64,000 nt of DNA from Pseudomonas entomophila (lineage in GTDB: Bacteria; Pseudomonadota; Gammaproteobacteria; Pseudomonadales; Pseudomonadaceae). The stretch is taken from the NCBI RefSeq assembly GCF_018417595.1, contig NZ_CP070982.1, positions 3,244,001-3,308,000 on the forward strand, in the 5' to 3' direction. The position numbers and the translations under genes were made by a program. Positions within the stretch are counted from its first letter, which is position 1. Every line of letters begins with the position of its first letter. The notes beneath the pieces are model-generated. The model was given only the letters and a program-made list of their open reading frames with translations. It was not told the origin of the DNA and made no database searches. Shown here piece after piece: positions 29,101-36,096 of the stretch.

Positions 29101-31182
29101 CGCCAGTTGCTCACCACCCTGCGTGCCAGAGGCAATGCGACCGAGCAGATCCAGGCCTTGCGCACGCAGCTGGATGGGCTGCGTCAACAACTGACGGACT
29201 GGGCCAGCGCCGGCGCCAACGACTGGGGCGAGGAAGTCGGGCAGTTCTACAGCCGAACTTGCGACGCGCTCATTCGCGCCTGGCAGCGAATGGAAGGGGA
29301 AACGCTCAGTCTGTCCAACCTGGCACTCGATGCACTACCACCTCTCTACGCACGATTCGACCACATCACTGAACTGGTGCTGGAGAATCTCAATGTGATC
29401 GAGATGCCCAGTGACTTCCTGCAAGCGTTCCCCTCATTGCAGCGGGTCGATGTGATCAGCAGCCCACAGATGAGTGCCGCCTCGATCTTGCATGCCTTGC
29501 GCAATGCCCCGCGACTGCGCGAATTGCGCCTGACCGGAGCACGCATCGGACAACTCCCCGCCGAGGCCAGTGAAGTGCTTCCACAACTTGGCATGTTGCG
29601 CAGCCTCGCCCTGCCGCGCAACAGGCTGACACTCACCGAGCAAGACCTGCAAATGCTGGCCGGGCTGCGCCTGGAAACCCTTGACCTGCGCTTCAACCGC
29701 ATCGCGCTGGACACCGCCACGGCGGCCCGGTTCCGCGACATGGGCGAGCTTCGCGATCTGCGCCTGAGCAACAACCCGCTGGTGACCAGCCCCGACCTGA
29801 CTGGCCTCGACAACCTCGCCACCCTGCATTTGGACAGCTGCCGCCTCGACCACTGGCCGGCTGGTTTGAGCGAGCTGATGCAACGTACGCCCTGCATGCT
29901 GCGCGAACTCGACCTGAGCATGAACCGCATCGAGCAGGTCCCGGCCCTGCAAGCCTTGATGCGTTCGCCCTACCTGGAAGGGCTGCTGGGACGACGTACC
30001 CACTACCGCTGGCGATTCAACTACAACCCCTTGGACGAGAACGTCCGCGTGAGCCTGCAGGTGATCGGCGCATCGGCCGAGCCACTGCCCGAGGTCACGG
30101 TCCAACCGCCTGAGCCCGCCCCTGCAACAGTGCCGCGCATCAACTGGCTGGACCACGCGACCGAATCCCGGCAAGCGACCTGGAAGGCATTGTTCGATGA
30201 AGACAGGCACGCCAGCCTGCGGCAGGTGATCGAACAGGTCGGCATGTCCGCCAGCGCCAAGCGCAATCCCAAGGCGTTCGCCCATCAGGTCTGGACGTTG
30301 CTGGAGCGGGCCGCGGCCAGCACCCGCCTGCGCAGACGGCTGGAAGACGTCGCTGGCGAGTTTCCGGTGTCCTGTGGCGACGCCGGTGCCGATGCATTCG
30401 GCACCCTGCAGATCGAAGTCATGGCCTACGACGAAGCCGGCGGCGCGCAACTGGCCACGCCACGGCTGTTCCAGTTTTTCTGTCGCCTGTTCCGTCGTGA
30501 CCAGGTCAACGAACTGGCCCAGGCGCTGTTCAACGCCCGCCTGGCCAGGCGCAATGCCATGCGCGCCCTGGATGCCTGGCGTGCCTTGCCGGCGGGCAAA
30601 CGTGGGGTGAAACCGACCGTGCCATCCCTGCACCGTCTCGACACCCTGCCGGACGATGTGCTGCTTAATGGCCTGGGCCAAGGGCTTGACCTGATCGAAA
30701 TGCGCCTGGCCCTGCGCACGGGCCTGTCGCGCAGGCTCGATTTCCCCGAACTTCAACAGGAGATGCTGTACCGGGACACCGCCGACATCTCGGCCTGGAC
30801 CGAGGAGGCCATAGGCGACGAAGTCGAGGCACGGGAAATGAATGCCCAGGCTCGCCGCCTGTGGATCTCGCGGCAACCGACCTGGCGACGCCTGCTGCGC
30901 CTGGAGTATCGAGCCAGCTTCGAGGCCCTCAGGAAGCGCTGGGACGTGGGCGTGGACTATCTGGAAGGGAATGAACTGGAAGGGCCGCTCGAGGCCCCCG
31001 TTGTCGATGCGCTGTCAAAGGCACTGGAACGCAGCCCGCTGGGCGAGGATGGTCAGCCGCAGCGCCTGGAGATCGCCAGCGACCGGTACGTCGCGGGCAT
31101 GAACCGCATGGCGCTGGGCCTGGAAGAGGACGAGGACGTCCTCTACCTGAAACTGACCGCGCGCCGCGACCCCAACAACTGA
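26167..31182 (+). CDS. Giant LRR/NEL-type E3 ubiquitin-ligase toxin (DUF6543-like N-terminus)
   Basis: 1671 residues from ATG 26167 (ATG 26137 adds ten). The N-terminal about 450 residues resemble the dermonecrotic-toxin-like DUF6543 region of Pseudomonas effectors. A hydrophobic pair follows (LLNVAAMFVPGLDAVMLAVG and LLVGLGGVIVIAGAAKVAKA, about 456-529) that could insert in membrane. Leucine-rich repeats span about 1047-1254 (ELVLENLNVIEMPSDFL, LRSLALPRNRLTLTEQDLQ, LETLDLRFNRIALD, LRDLRLSNNPLV, LRELDLSMNRIEQVP). The C-terminal about 330 residues fit the NEL domain of IpaH/SspH ligases, with the catalytic C-x-D at Cys1403-Gly-Asp1405 (VSCGDAGADAFGTLQIE). NEL proteins transfer ubiquitin in eukaryotic cells. 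No signal peptide, secretion genes or chaperone/immunity gene is adjacent, so the export route is unknown. Confidence 0.82.
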   Translation: MHSIDPPYHQQQILGSMPGWAKHLHHTHANRLLRCAHVEHVDAAGQFPQWFTQATPEQQIDLRNAIRRRATSRKALAKALKDLRGITEFCEPLLQAELGLTVPVTDAQFRFQPFTSHMEGDVPDPDASHSTPRPPSFTEQPSGSATLTSLLEAALHNFEGMAEVGSFSALQASITDSAELPGLTTSQFVSRCRALDLGKRYQAHLQSLYGGERKAQVQPAWVQARRDELVVKCVIAHLRGKLTDAGHQALRQFCTTDTAPRYGIHPVAAQTLTMLGIQLHDLLLLTPTGVTTPPYIAYLPFDDEHPVQEFANLLALGRYMRLRLLEPAYRERFLEHVALKDRPKMARKLKARLFESPHSDVIPLEPPSPALGETEPGTHPWQGQLADEAQEEDGALRPTRFPSLAVHEVPIAFPVWPKLFNAHVQRLRADARGVAVPTADRDAKARAERLGHWAERGLTLLNVAAMFVPGLDAVMLAVGAAQVMASIFHGFDAWSEGNNAEAVAQVESLLVGLGGVIVIAGAAKVAKASGFVDSMDSIWVDGEQRLWHPQLEQYRSSVALPEGLPPDAEGILDHDARHFIELVDDVYEVARDAEGHWRVVHPNDPQAYQPRIEGNGKGAWRMKHERPQDWSRVTLMRRLGPLGKGLKDQDLLAALDSTGLDRGVLEQLHADGRRPPALLEDALRRLKADTTADDIIARARAGSPLTPYEQFAATVLVELPGWPEDVVLEVFDGTEPMGSATRHGRNQPGDTVIQLTRIDLDNGDLARIVLEHLDENAIDALLPEGTAAAHRQQALQTLMADQLAMKRQSLFDSVYDSTCEATWPSAVTIGRQFPTLPRQALEELVGQASTTERETLLAGRVPLRIAEEARLMQARVRLDRAILGLYRSSLANADSQSIRAGLLTEHPRWTPEQCYHAALADRHRAARLIGQQSPPNGFRSPLRLNDGRFGYPLSPGIFATRAERELHALYPGLSERKLRQLLTTLRARGNATEQIQALRTQLDGLRQQLTDWASAGANDWGEEVGQFYSRTCDALIRAWQRMEGETLSLSNLALDALPPLYARFDHITELVLENLNVIEMPSDFLQAFPSLQRVDVISSPQMSAASILHALRNAPRLRELRLTGARIGQLPAEASEVLPQLGMLRSLALPRNRLTLTEQDLQMLAGLRLETLDLRFNRIALDTATAARFRDMGELRDLRLSNNPLVTSPDLTGLDNLATLHLDSCRLDHWPAGLSELMQRTPCMLRELDLSMNRIEQVPALQALMRSPYLEGLLGRRTHYRWRFNYNPLDENVRVSLQVIGASAEPLPEVTVQPPEPAPATVPRINWLDHATESRQATWKALFDEDRHASLRQVIEQVGMSASAKRNPKAFAHQVWTLLERAAASTRLRRRLEDVAGEFPVSCGDAGADAFGTLQIEVMAYDEAGGAQLATPRLFQFFCRLFRRDQVNELAQALFNARLARRNAMRALDAWRALPAGKRGVKPTVPSLHRLDTLPDDVLLNGLGQGLDLIEMRLALRTGLSRRLDFPELQQEMLYRDTADISAWTEEAIGDEVEAREMNAQARRLWISRQPTWRRLLRLEYRASFEALRKRWDVGVDYLEGNELEGPLEAPVVDALSKALERSPLGEDGQPQRLEIASDRYVAGMNRMALGLEEDEDVLYLKLTARRDPNN

Positions 31183-31183
31183 T

Positions 31184-31349
31184 CTAGTGTCCTGTCTCGG
31201 AAATACGTTCTCTTTTGGCGAGTGGCTTGGGTGTTCGGCCAAGGCGCCGCGACGAGTCATGGCAGGGCTATGGCGAGGAGTGGCAACGCCGGCCGGGCGC
31301 CCAAGACGCCGCCAAAAGTGAACAGCTTATTTCCGAGACAGGACACTAG
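31184..31349. mobile_element. MITE-like element, long form (166 bp)
   Basis: Both ends carry the terminal inverted repeat CTAGTGTCCTGTCTCGGAAA (continuing ATA), and the ends are CTAG. It matches the element at 46459-46563 in reverse orientation, apart from about 61 extra central bases bounded by GCCGC copies. No coding capacity. The right-hand CTAG supplies the stop codon of the helicase gene. CTAG may be a target duplication; a 4-base YTAR target is known for the IS5 group, so mobilisation by such a transposase is inferred. Confidence 0.75.
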
Positions 31350-33850
31350 AGGCCGCGCAGGTCTTCGAAGAAGGCCTGCCGCCCCTGCACCTGGCTCGAC
31401 GCGCGAGGCTGCCCTGCGGCCTCGCCGCCGAGCTTTTCCACATGCCAGTAGCAGTGCCTGACCGCCCGCGTGACCGCGACATAGGCCAGACGCTGCACTT
31501 CTTCCTTCTGCGCCGTATCGAACGCCTGAGCGTCCCCGGGCTTGCCCAGGCCGGCCAGCCGGTACGCCTGGTTCTTGTAGGGCGAACTGGTCTGGTAGTG
31601 GCAGTCCCCCAGCATGAACACGGCATCAGCCTGCAGCCCCTTGGCACTGTGGTACGTCAGCTGACGAAGGCGGCGCTGCGCGGGCGGCAAGCTAGAATCA
31701 ACTTTAAGTACAGATGTTAATTCTTTTTCAATCAATAACTTATCGCTACTTTTTCGAAACAGCATCATCACTGTTTCACCGCGTTCGTAATGCTCGATCA
31801 AGGTCTGCGCCAACGCCGCCTCGTCCCGTTCGAAGACCTTCACCGGCGACAACGGCAACGTGGCCGCCAGCCCGCTCGCCCGGGCCTTCTTGCCGGCAAT
31901 CGCCGGTGCGCCCTTCACCAGGTGTTCCGCGGCATCGATGATGTGCTGCTGGCTACGGTAGTTCTCCACCAGCATCACTCGGGTGTTGGAAGGCGACGGG
32001 AACGCCTTGGTGAACTCCATGAAATACTTCGGCGAGCTGCCACGCCAGCCATAGATCGACTGCCAGTCGTCCCCAACGCACATCAATGACGAGTGCTGGG
32101 CCGCGCGCCCGGTGTGCATGCCCGGGCCACGACGACGAATTTCCGCCAGGCTGGCGCGCAGCCAGCTGACGATCTGCGGCGAGACATCCTGGAACTCGTC
32201 GATCATCAGGTGCGCCAGCGGGCGCAGCAGCGGGTCGGGCAACAGCGCCAGGTTCTCCGGATTGTTTTCGCCGAACAAGGCGAACATGCGGTTGTAGGTC
32301 ATCACCGGTGGCGACTGGGCCATCAGGTGCGCCTCCAGGGCTTTCCAGAAGAGCGCCAGGGCTTCGAAGAATGCCGCATCGCTATCCCCCGTGGGGAAGC
32401 TCATGCCAGCCACGGCGGCGTTGACATCCAGGCCCAGGTTTTCAATGAAGCTGGCGGCGGTGACAAAGGCATCGAGCAATGGGGCTGGTGCCAGTTCGCC
32501 CTTGACCTTGTACTCGAAGCCCGGCCCAGCCATGGCATCACCGGCAAGCGACGCCGCCAAGCGCTTTGCCGAAGCGTAATTCTCCAGCCATATCAAAGGC
32601 TTGTCGCAGAAAGCCTGAAGCAGTGTGCGCTTCACCGCCCACTCCGCCCGCACCGTCAGCTTGGCACCAGGACGCTGGTACTGGGCGCTCTCGGACGGAT
32701 CGAAGCCCAGGACCACCCAGGCATCCAACCCTTCCAGGCGACCTTGCACATGGAAACGGCTACCGCGAATCTGCACGGTGTCGCGGCAGGGTTCGATGCC
32801 CTTGATCGGCCAGGCGCCCGCGGCGAACCACAGGTCCTCGATCACATCGCACAGTTCCTCGTCACGCTGGGCCGCCAGTTGCGTGACCTGTGCGCGCTTC
32901 TGCACATCCGGGTGCTCCGGGTCCAGCGGCTTGAGCAACAGGGCTTCCTGGCGCAGCACGCCGATCAACTCGGCGAAACGAGGGTTTTCGCCCAGCAGCG
33001 CGCTGTAGCAGAGGTTGAGCTGCTGGCGCTGGGCGTCGTTCAGTCGCAAGTCGAACGGGTTGCTCTCGGCGTTGGCTTCACCACCTGCGGGCATCTCGTT
33101 GCCCAGGGTCTCGAACGCACGCACCTGGGCGAACCCCGGCAGGCTGCGCACCAGCGGCAGGATGCGTGAGTGGAAGGTGCGCACCAGCTCACGGCCTTGG
33201 GCGGGCAACAGCTCGATCTGCCACAGCGCGAACACCTGCAGCAGGCGCTGGATGAAGTCCTTGCGCGACTCGCGGGTGAAGGTCACCACGGTCATGGCGT
33301 CCAGCTCGAAGCCCAGGTAATGGCGCAACAGCAAGATACGCAGTACCAGCGAAGTCGACTTGCCGGCCCCGGCCCCGGCCACCACGCAGGTAGACGGCGT
33401 GTCGCTGAAGATCAGCTTCCACTGCGCCGCGCTGGGCTGGGCCGAGGCTGGCAGGCGCTGGGCCACGTCGGCCTTGAAGCGCTTCTTCAGCTCGGCCGTC
33501 AACGGCAGGCGCCAGTCGTCGAACAAGTTGTCGTCCCGGCCCGGCACGCCCGAACCGTCGGGCCGGCTATCACGGATCACCAACACCTGGCGCCCGGCTT
33601 CGTAACCCTCCGCTCGCCCGCGCTCGTAGCCATCACGCAGGCCATCGGCATGGCCGTTGCGCAGGCCGTCGGCATGGCCGAGGAACCACGAGTCGCGGTG
33701 CTGTGCCCGCAGGCGGCTCAGGCCACGCCCCAGCAGGCGTGCGGCGAGGCGGCGCAGCCAGGGCAGTTGGGCGGGCGGGGTCAGGTCGGCCGGAGCCTGG
33801 GGATGCTCGTGAGACACGGTCACTCCATTGAAAATCGAAACAGCAGGCAT
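31346..33850 (-). CDS. UvrD/HelD-like superfamily 1 DNA helicase
   Basis: 834 residues. SF1A motifs: I VVAGAGAGKSTSLVLR (about 155-170), Ia VVTFTRESRKDFIQ, II HLMIDEFQDVSPQ, III LMCVGDDWQSIYGWRGS, IV VENYRSQQHIID, V YHSAKGLQADAVFMLGDC and VI LAYVAVTRAVRHCY. The organisation, with a long N-terminal region before motif I and a large 1B insert, resembles helicase IV rather than UvrD. Residues 58-86 carry eight glycines spaced exactly four apart. The TAG stop lies in the CTAG end of the MITE-like element, so the original C-terminus may have been different. Start ATG 33850; GTG 33817 with GGAG upstream is an alternative. Confidence 0.88.
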   Translation of the reverse strand: MPAVSIFNGVTVSHEHPQAPADLTPPAQLPWLRRLAARLLGRGLSRLRAQHRDSWFLGHADGLRNGHADGLRDGYERGRAEGYEAGRQVLVIRDSRPDGSGVPGRDDNLFDDWRLPLTAELKKRFKADVAQRLPASAQPSAAQWKLIFSDTPSTCVVAGAGAGKSTSLVLRILLLRHYLGFELDAMTVVTFTRESRKDFIQRLLQVFALWQIELLPAQGRELVRTFHSRILPLVRSLPGFAQVRAFETLGNEMPAGGEANAESNPFDLRLNDAQRQQLNLCYSALLGENPRFAELIGVLRQEALLLKPLDPEHPDVQKRAQVTQLAAQRDEELCDVIEDLWFAAGAWPIKGIEPCRDTVQIRGSRFHVQGRLEGLDAWVVLGFDPSESAQYQRPGAKLTVRAEWAVKRTLLQAFCDKPLIWLENYASAKRLAASLAGDAMAGPGFEYKVKGELAPAPLLDAFVTAASFIENLGLDVNAAVAGMSFPTGDSDAAFFEALALFWKALEAHLMAQSPPVMTYNRMFALFGENNPENLALLPDPLLRPLAHLMIDEFQDVSPQIVSWLRASLAEIRRRGPGMHTGRAAQHSSLMCVGDDWQSIYGWRGSSPKYFMEFTKAFPSPSNTRVMLVENYRSQQHIIDAAEHLVKGAPAIAGKKARASGLAATLPLSPVKVFERDEAALAQTLIEHYERGETVMMLFRKSSDKLLIEKELTSVLKVDSSLPPAQRRLRQLTYHSAKGLQADAVFMLGDCHYQTSSPYKNQAYRLAGLGKPGDAQAFDTAQKEEVQRLAYVAVTRAVRHCYWHVEKLGGEAAGQPRASSQVQGRQAFFEDLRGL
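33590..33679 (-). repeat. In-gene repeat encoding a GxxxG glycine zipper
   Basis: Two near-identical 19-base copies (GCAGGCCATCGGCATGGCC and a one-base variant) encode tandem GHADGLRN/D units. The protein has Gly at 58, 62, 66, 70, 74, 78, 82 and 86, an unbroken four-residue period. Confidence 0.8.
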
Positions 33851-34036
33851 GTTCGCCTCATCCGCAACAAAGCGCCAGCGAATGCTTATGGATCAGTGAA
33901 TTAGGCGATGAATCGCATGCGGTACAGCACGTTTAATATCTATTTAATAGATCATAACAAGTCGATATTTACGCTTTTTTTCGATCTTTAAGCCACGCAT
34001 CATGGCCCCATACCACCGAATCAGAGGAGCATCATC

Positions 34037-34735
34037 ATGCTGCAACTGCGACCGTTCGAAAGCCTGGGCCATGCCAACCACGGCTGGCTCGATGCCCACC
34101 ACCACTTCTCGTTCGCCGAGTACCACGACCCGGCACGGGTGCACTGGGGCAACCTGCGGGTGTGGAACGACGACCTGATCGCCGCCGGCAGTGGCTTCCC
34201 GCCGCACCCGCACCGCGACATGGAGATCATCACCTATGTCCGTGAAGGCGCCATCACCCATCAGGACAGCCTTGGGAACAAGGGCCGCACCGAAGCGGGC
34301 GACGTGCAGGTGATGAGTGCCGGCAGCGGTATCGTCCACAGCGAGTACAACCTGGAGAAGGTCGATACGCGCATCTTCCAGATCTGGATTATCCCGGAGA
34401 AGGTCGGCGACGCGCCGTCCTGGGGTACCCGGCCGTTCCCCAAAGGTGAGCGTGGCGAAGGTTTCGTGACCCTGGCCAGCGGCCGCGAAGGCGATGAAGA
34501 GAGCCTGCGCATCCGCACCGATGCCCGCCTGGTGGCCGCGACCTTGCGTGCCGGGGAAAGAGCCGAATACCACTTTGACGCTGGACGCCGTGGTTACCTG
34601 GTGCCAGCCAAGGGCGTGATCGAGGTGAATGGATTGCAGGCCAAGGCCCGCGATGGCGTGGCGATCGAGCAGGAAAGCGTGTTGACGGTGACCGCGCTCG
34701 AGGACAGCGAGATCGTGCTGGTGGACGTGGCCTGA
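34037..34735 (+). CDS. Pirin family protein (bicupin)
   Basis: 232 residues with ATG after AGAGGAGCATCATC. The N-terminal cupin has the pirin metal set: His57 and His59 in PPHPHRDMEIITYV, His101 and Glu103 in GIVHSEYN, ligands for Fe(II). The C-terminal cupin (LRAGERAEYHFDAGRRGYLVPAKG) lacks a complete ligand set, as usual. Family members include the quercetinase YhhW and regulators of metabolism, so either a dioxygenase or a redox-sensing role is possible. Divergent from the helicase, across an AT-rich 186-base region that presumably carries both promoters. Confidence 0.9.
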   Translation: MLQLRPFESLGHANHGWLDAHHHFSFAEYHDPARVHWGNLRVWNDDLIAAGSGFPPHPHRDMEIITYVREGAITHQDSLGNKGRTEAGDVQVMSAGSGIVHSEYNLEKVDTRIFQIWIIPEKVGDAPSWGTRPFPKGERGEGFVTLASGREGDEESLRIRTDARLVAATLRAGERAEYHFDAGRRGYLVPAKGVIEVNGLQAKARDGVAIEQESVLTVTALEDSEIVLVDVA

Positions 34736-34743
34736 CGGCACGC

Positions 34744-34819
34744 CCTCTGTAGGAGCGGCTTCAGCCGCGATCCGGGCCCTGCGGTGCCTGCATCGCGGCT
34801 GAAGCCGCTCCTACAGAGG
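34744..34819. repeat. Paired REP element, short form
   Basis: CCTCTGTAGGAGCGGCTTCA and the complementary TGAAGCCGCTCCTACAGAGG enclose a short centre; the arms extend four bases further than in the other copies. Lies between the convergent pirin and XylS-like genes. Confidence 0.9.
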
Positions 34820-34835
34820 GCCCGGCGAGCACGCG

Positions 34836-35786
34836 TCATTCCCGACGTCTGAACGTCTCCGACGGCAATTCGCCAAACTGCTGCCGATAGCTTTCCGAGA
34901 ACCGCCCCAGGTGCAGGAAGCCGTAGTCCAGCGCCAGCTCGGTGACACTGCGCACGCCGCAGCTGGCATCGCCCAGGCACGCCCTCACCCGCTCCAGCTT
35001 GCGCTGGCGAATGTACTGCTTGGGTGTGGTGCCCAAGTGTCGATCGAACAACCCGTACAACGACCGCAGGCTCAGGTTCGCCTGCTCGGCCAGGGTTTCG
35101 GCGCTCAGCTCGAATTTCAGGTTGTCTTCGATGTACCCCAGGATCCTTTCCAGGCCCGCCCCGCCCAACGACTCCCTGCGCACATTGGTGCTCATCAGCG
35201 TCAACAGCTTGCTGGCGACGATCTGGCTGTAATGCCCCTGTACCCGAGGTAGCGAATCGCTGACCTCGGCTTCGTTGCAGACCATCCCCAGCAGGCCGAG
35301 AAAACCGTCCAGCTCTTCCAGTCGGTAATGGTTGCGCAGAAAGCGCACGCCACCGCTGGGCCGCTGCCAGCGCTGCTCGTCGCAGATCGAATCGAGCAGA
35401 CGCACCGGCACCTTGAGAATGAATTTCTCGCAGTCTTCGGAATAGGTCAGGTCCACCGGGTCGTCCGGGTTGATCAGCAGCAGCTCGCCCGGCACCAGGT
35501 GGTGTTCGCGCTGGCGACCGCGCCAGAGGCAATTGCCGTTGAGCAGCACCTGCAGGTGGTAGATGGTCTCCAGCGCCGGCGAGGTGACGCGCACGCTGCC
35601 GCCATAGCTGATACGGCACAGGTCCAGCTCGGCGAACTTGCGGTGGCTCAGGCTGGCCTGGGGGTGAGTGGTGCGGGACAGGCCGATATGGTGCTGGCCC
35701 ACATGCTGGTTGACGTAGTCAGACACCGCATAAGGGTCGGCGCGGTGGAACACGCAGCTTTGCTCGCTCAACAGGCGGCTTTCCAT
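34836..35786 (-). CDS. XylS/BenR-like AraC family transcriptional activator
   Basis: 316 residues from ATG 35786. Strong resemblance to XylS of the TOL plasmid: DPYAVSDYVNQHVG, LDLCRISYGGSVRVTSPALE, HLQVLLNGNCLWRG, PGELLLINPDDPVDLTYSED and FILKVP, then the AraC helix-turn-helix pair (RSLYGLFDRHLGTTPKQYIR and ALDYGFLHLGRFSESYRQQFGELP). XylS and BenR activate meta/benzoate degradation with benzoate-type ligands. No ben or xyl catabolic genes are here, so the target is elsewhere or different. The frame continues to 35969 and longer starts at 35804, 35807 and 35870 exist; the XylS N-terminus argues for about 35786, but none has a strong ribosome site. Confidence 0.85.
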   Translation of the reverse strand: MESRLLSEQSCVFHRADPYAVSDYVNQHVGQHHIGLSRTTHPQASLSHRKFAELDLCRISYGGSVRVTSPALETIYHLQVLLNGNCLWRGRQREHHLVPGELLLINPDDPVDLTYSEDCEKFILKVPVRLLDSICDEQRWQRPSGGVRFLRNHYRLEELDGFLGLLGMVCNEAEVSDSLPRVQGHYSQIVASKLLTLMSTNVRRESLGGAGLERILGYIEDNLKFELSAETLAEQANLSLRSLYGLFDRHLGTTPKQYIRQRKLERVRACLGDASCGVRSVTELALDYGFLHLGRFSESYRQQFGELPSETFRRRE

Positions 35787-36096
35787 GGGCAAGGCACTCG
35801 CCATCATTATTGTTATGGGCGCCGTATCCTGCAGCCCGGGCGGGCTGCGGAGGCGGTCGGTCACGGTCATTCTATCCAGCCGCCACGGGTGTGTCGGGGC
35901 AGTCGACAGCCGGCTGATAGCGCCCACACTAAGCAAAAAGCCCGGCGAGGGGCAATGGGACCATGGCAAACGACGGGCGGATAGCGGACAGCCGAGCGCA
36001 CGATGCGTCCGATTATCGTACAGGGCTGTTCACCAGTAGCCACCAGCCACAATTGCTGCCAACCTGCCACCTCCTCAACAGTGACAAGGAATGCAC
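35787..36096. other. Divergent intergenic region, XylS-like regulator / dgt
   Basis: About 310 bases without a gene other than possible N-terminal extensions of the regulator. It holds AAGGA six bases before the dgt start. I see no convincing inverted repeat, XylS-type Pm direct repeats or terminator here. Confidence 0.5.

Noticed and set aside
26167..33850. Toxin plus helicase as a two-gene defence or conflict system
   Set aside because: Genes are convergent, separated by a mobile element, and no immunity or nuclease partner is present; no support beyond adjacency.
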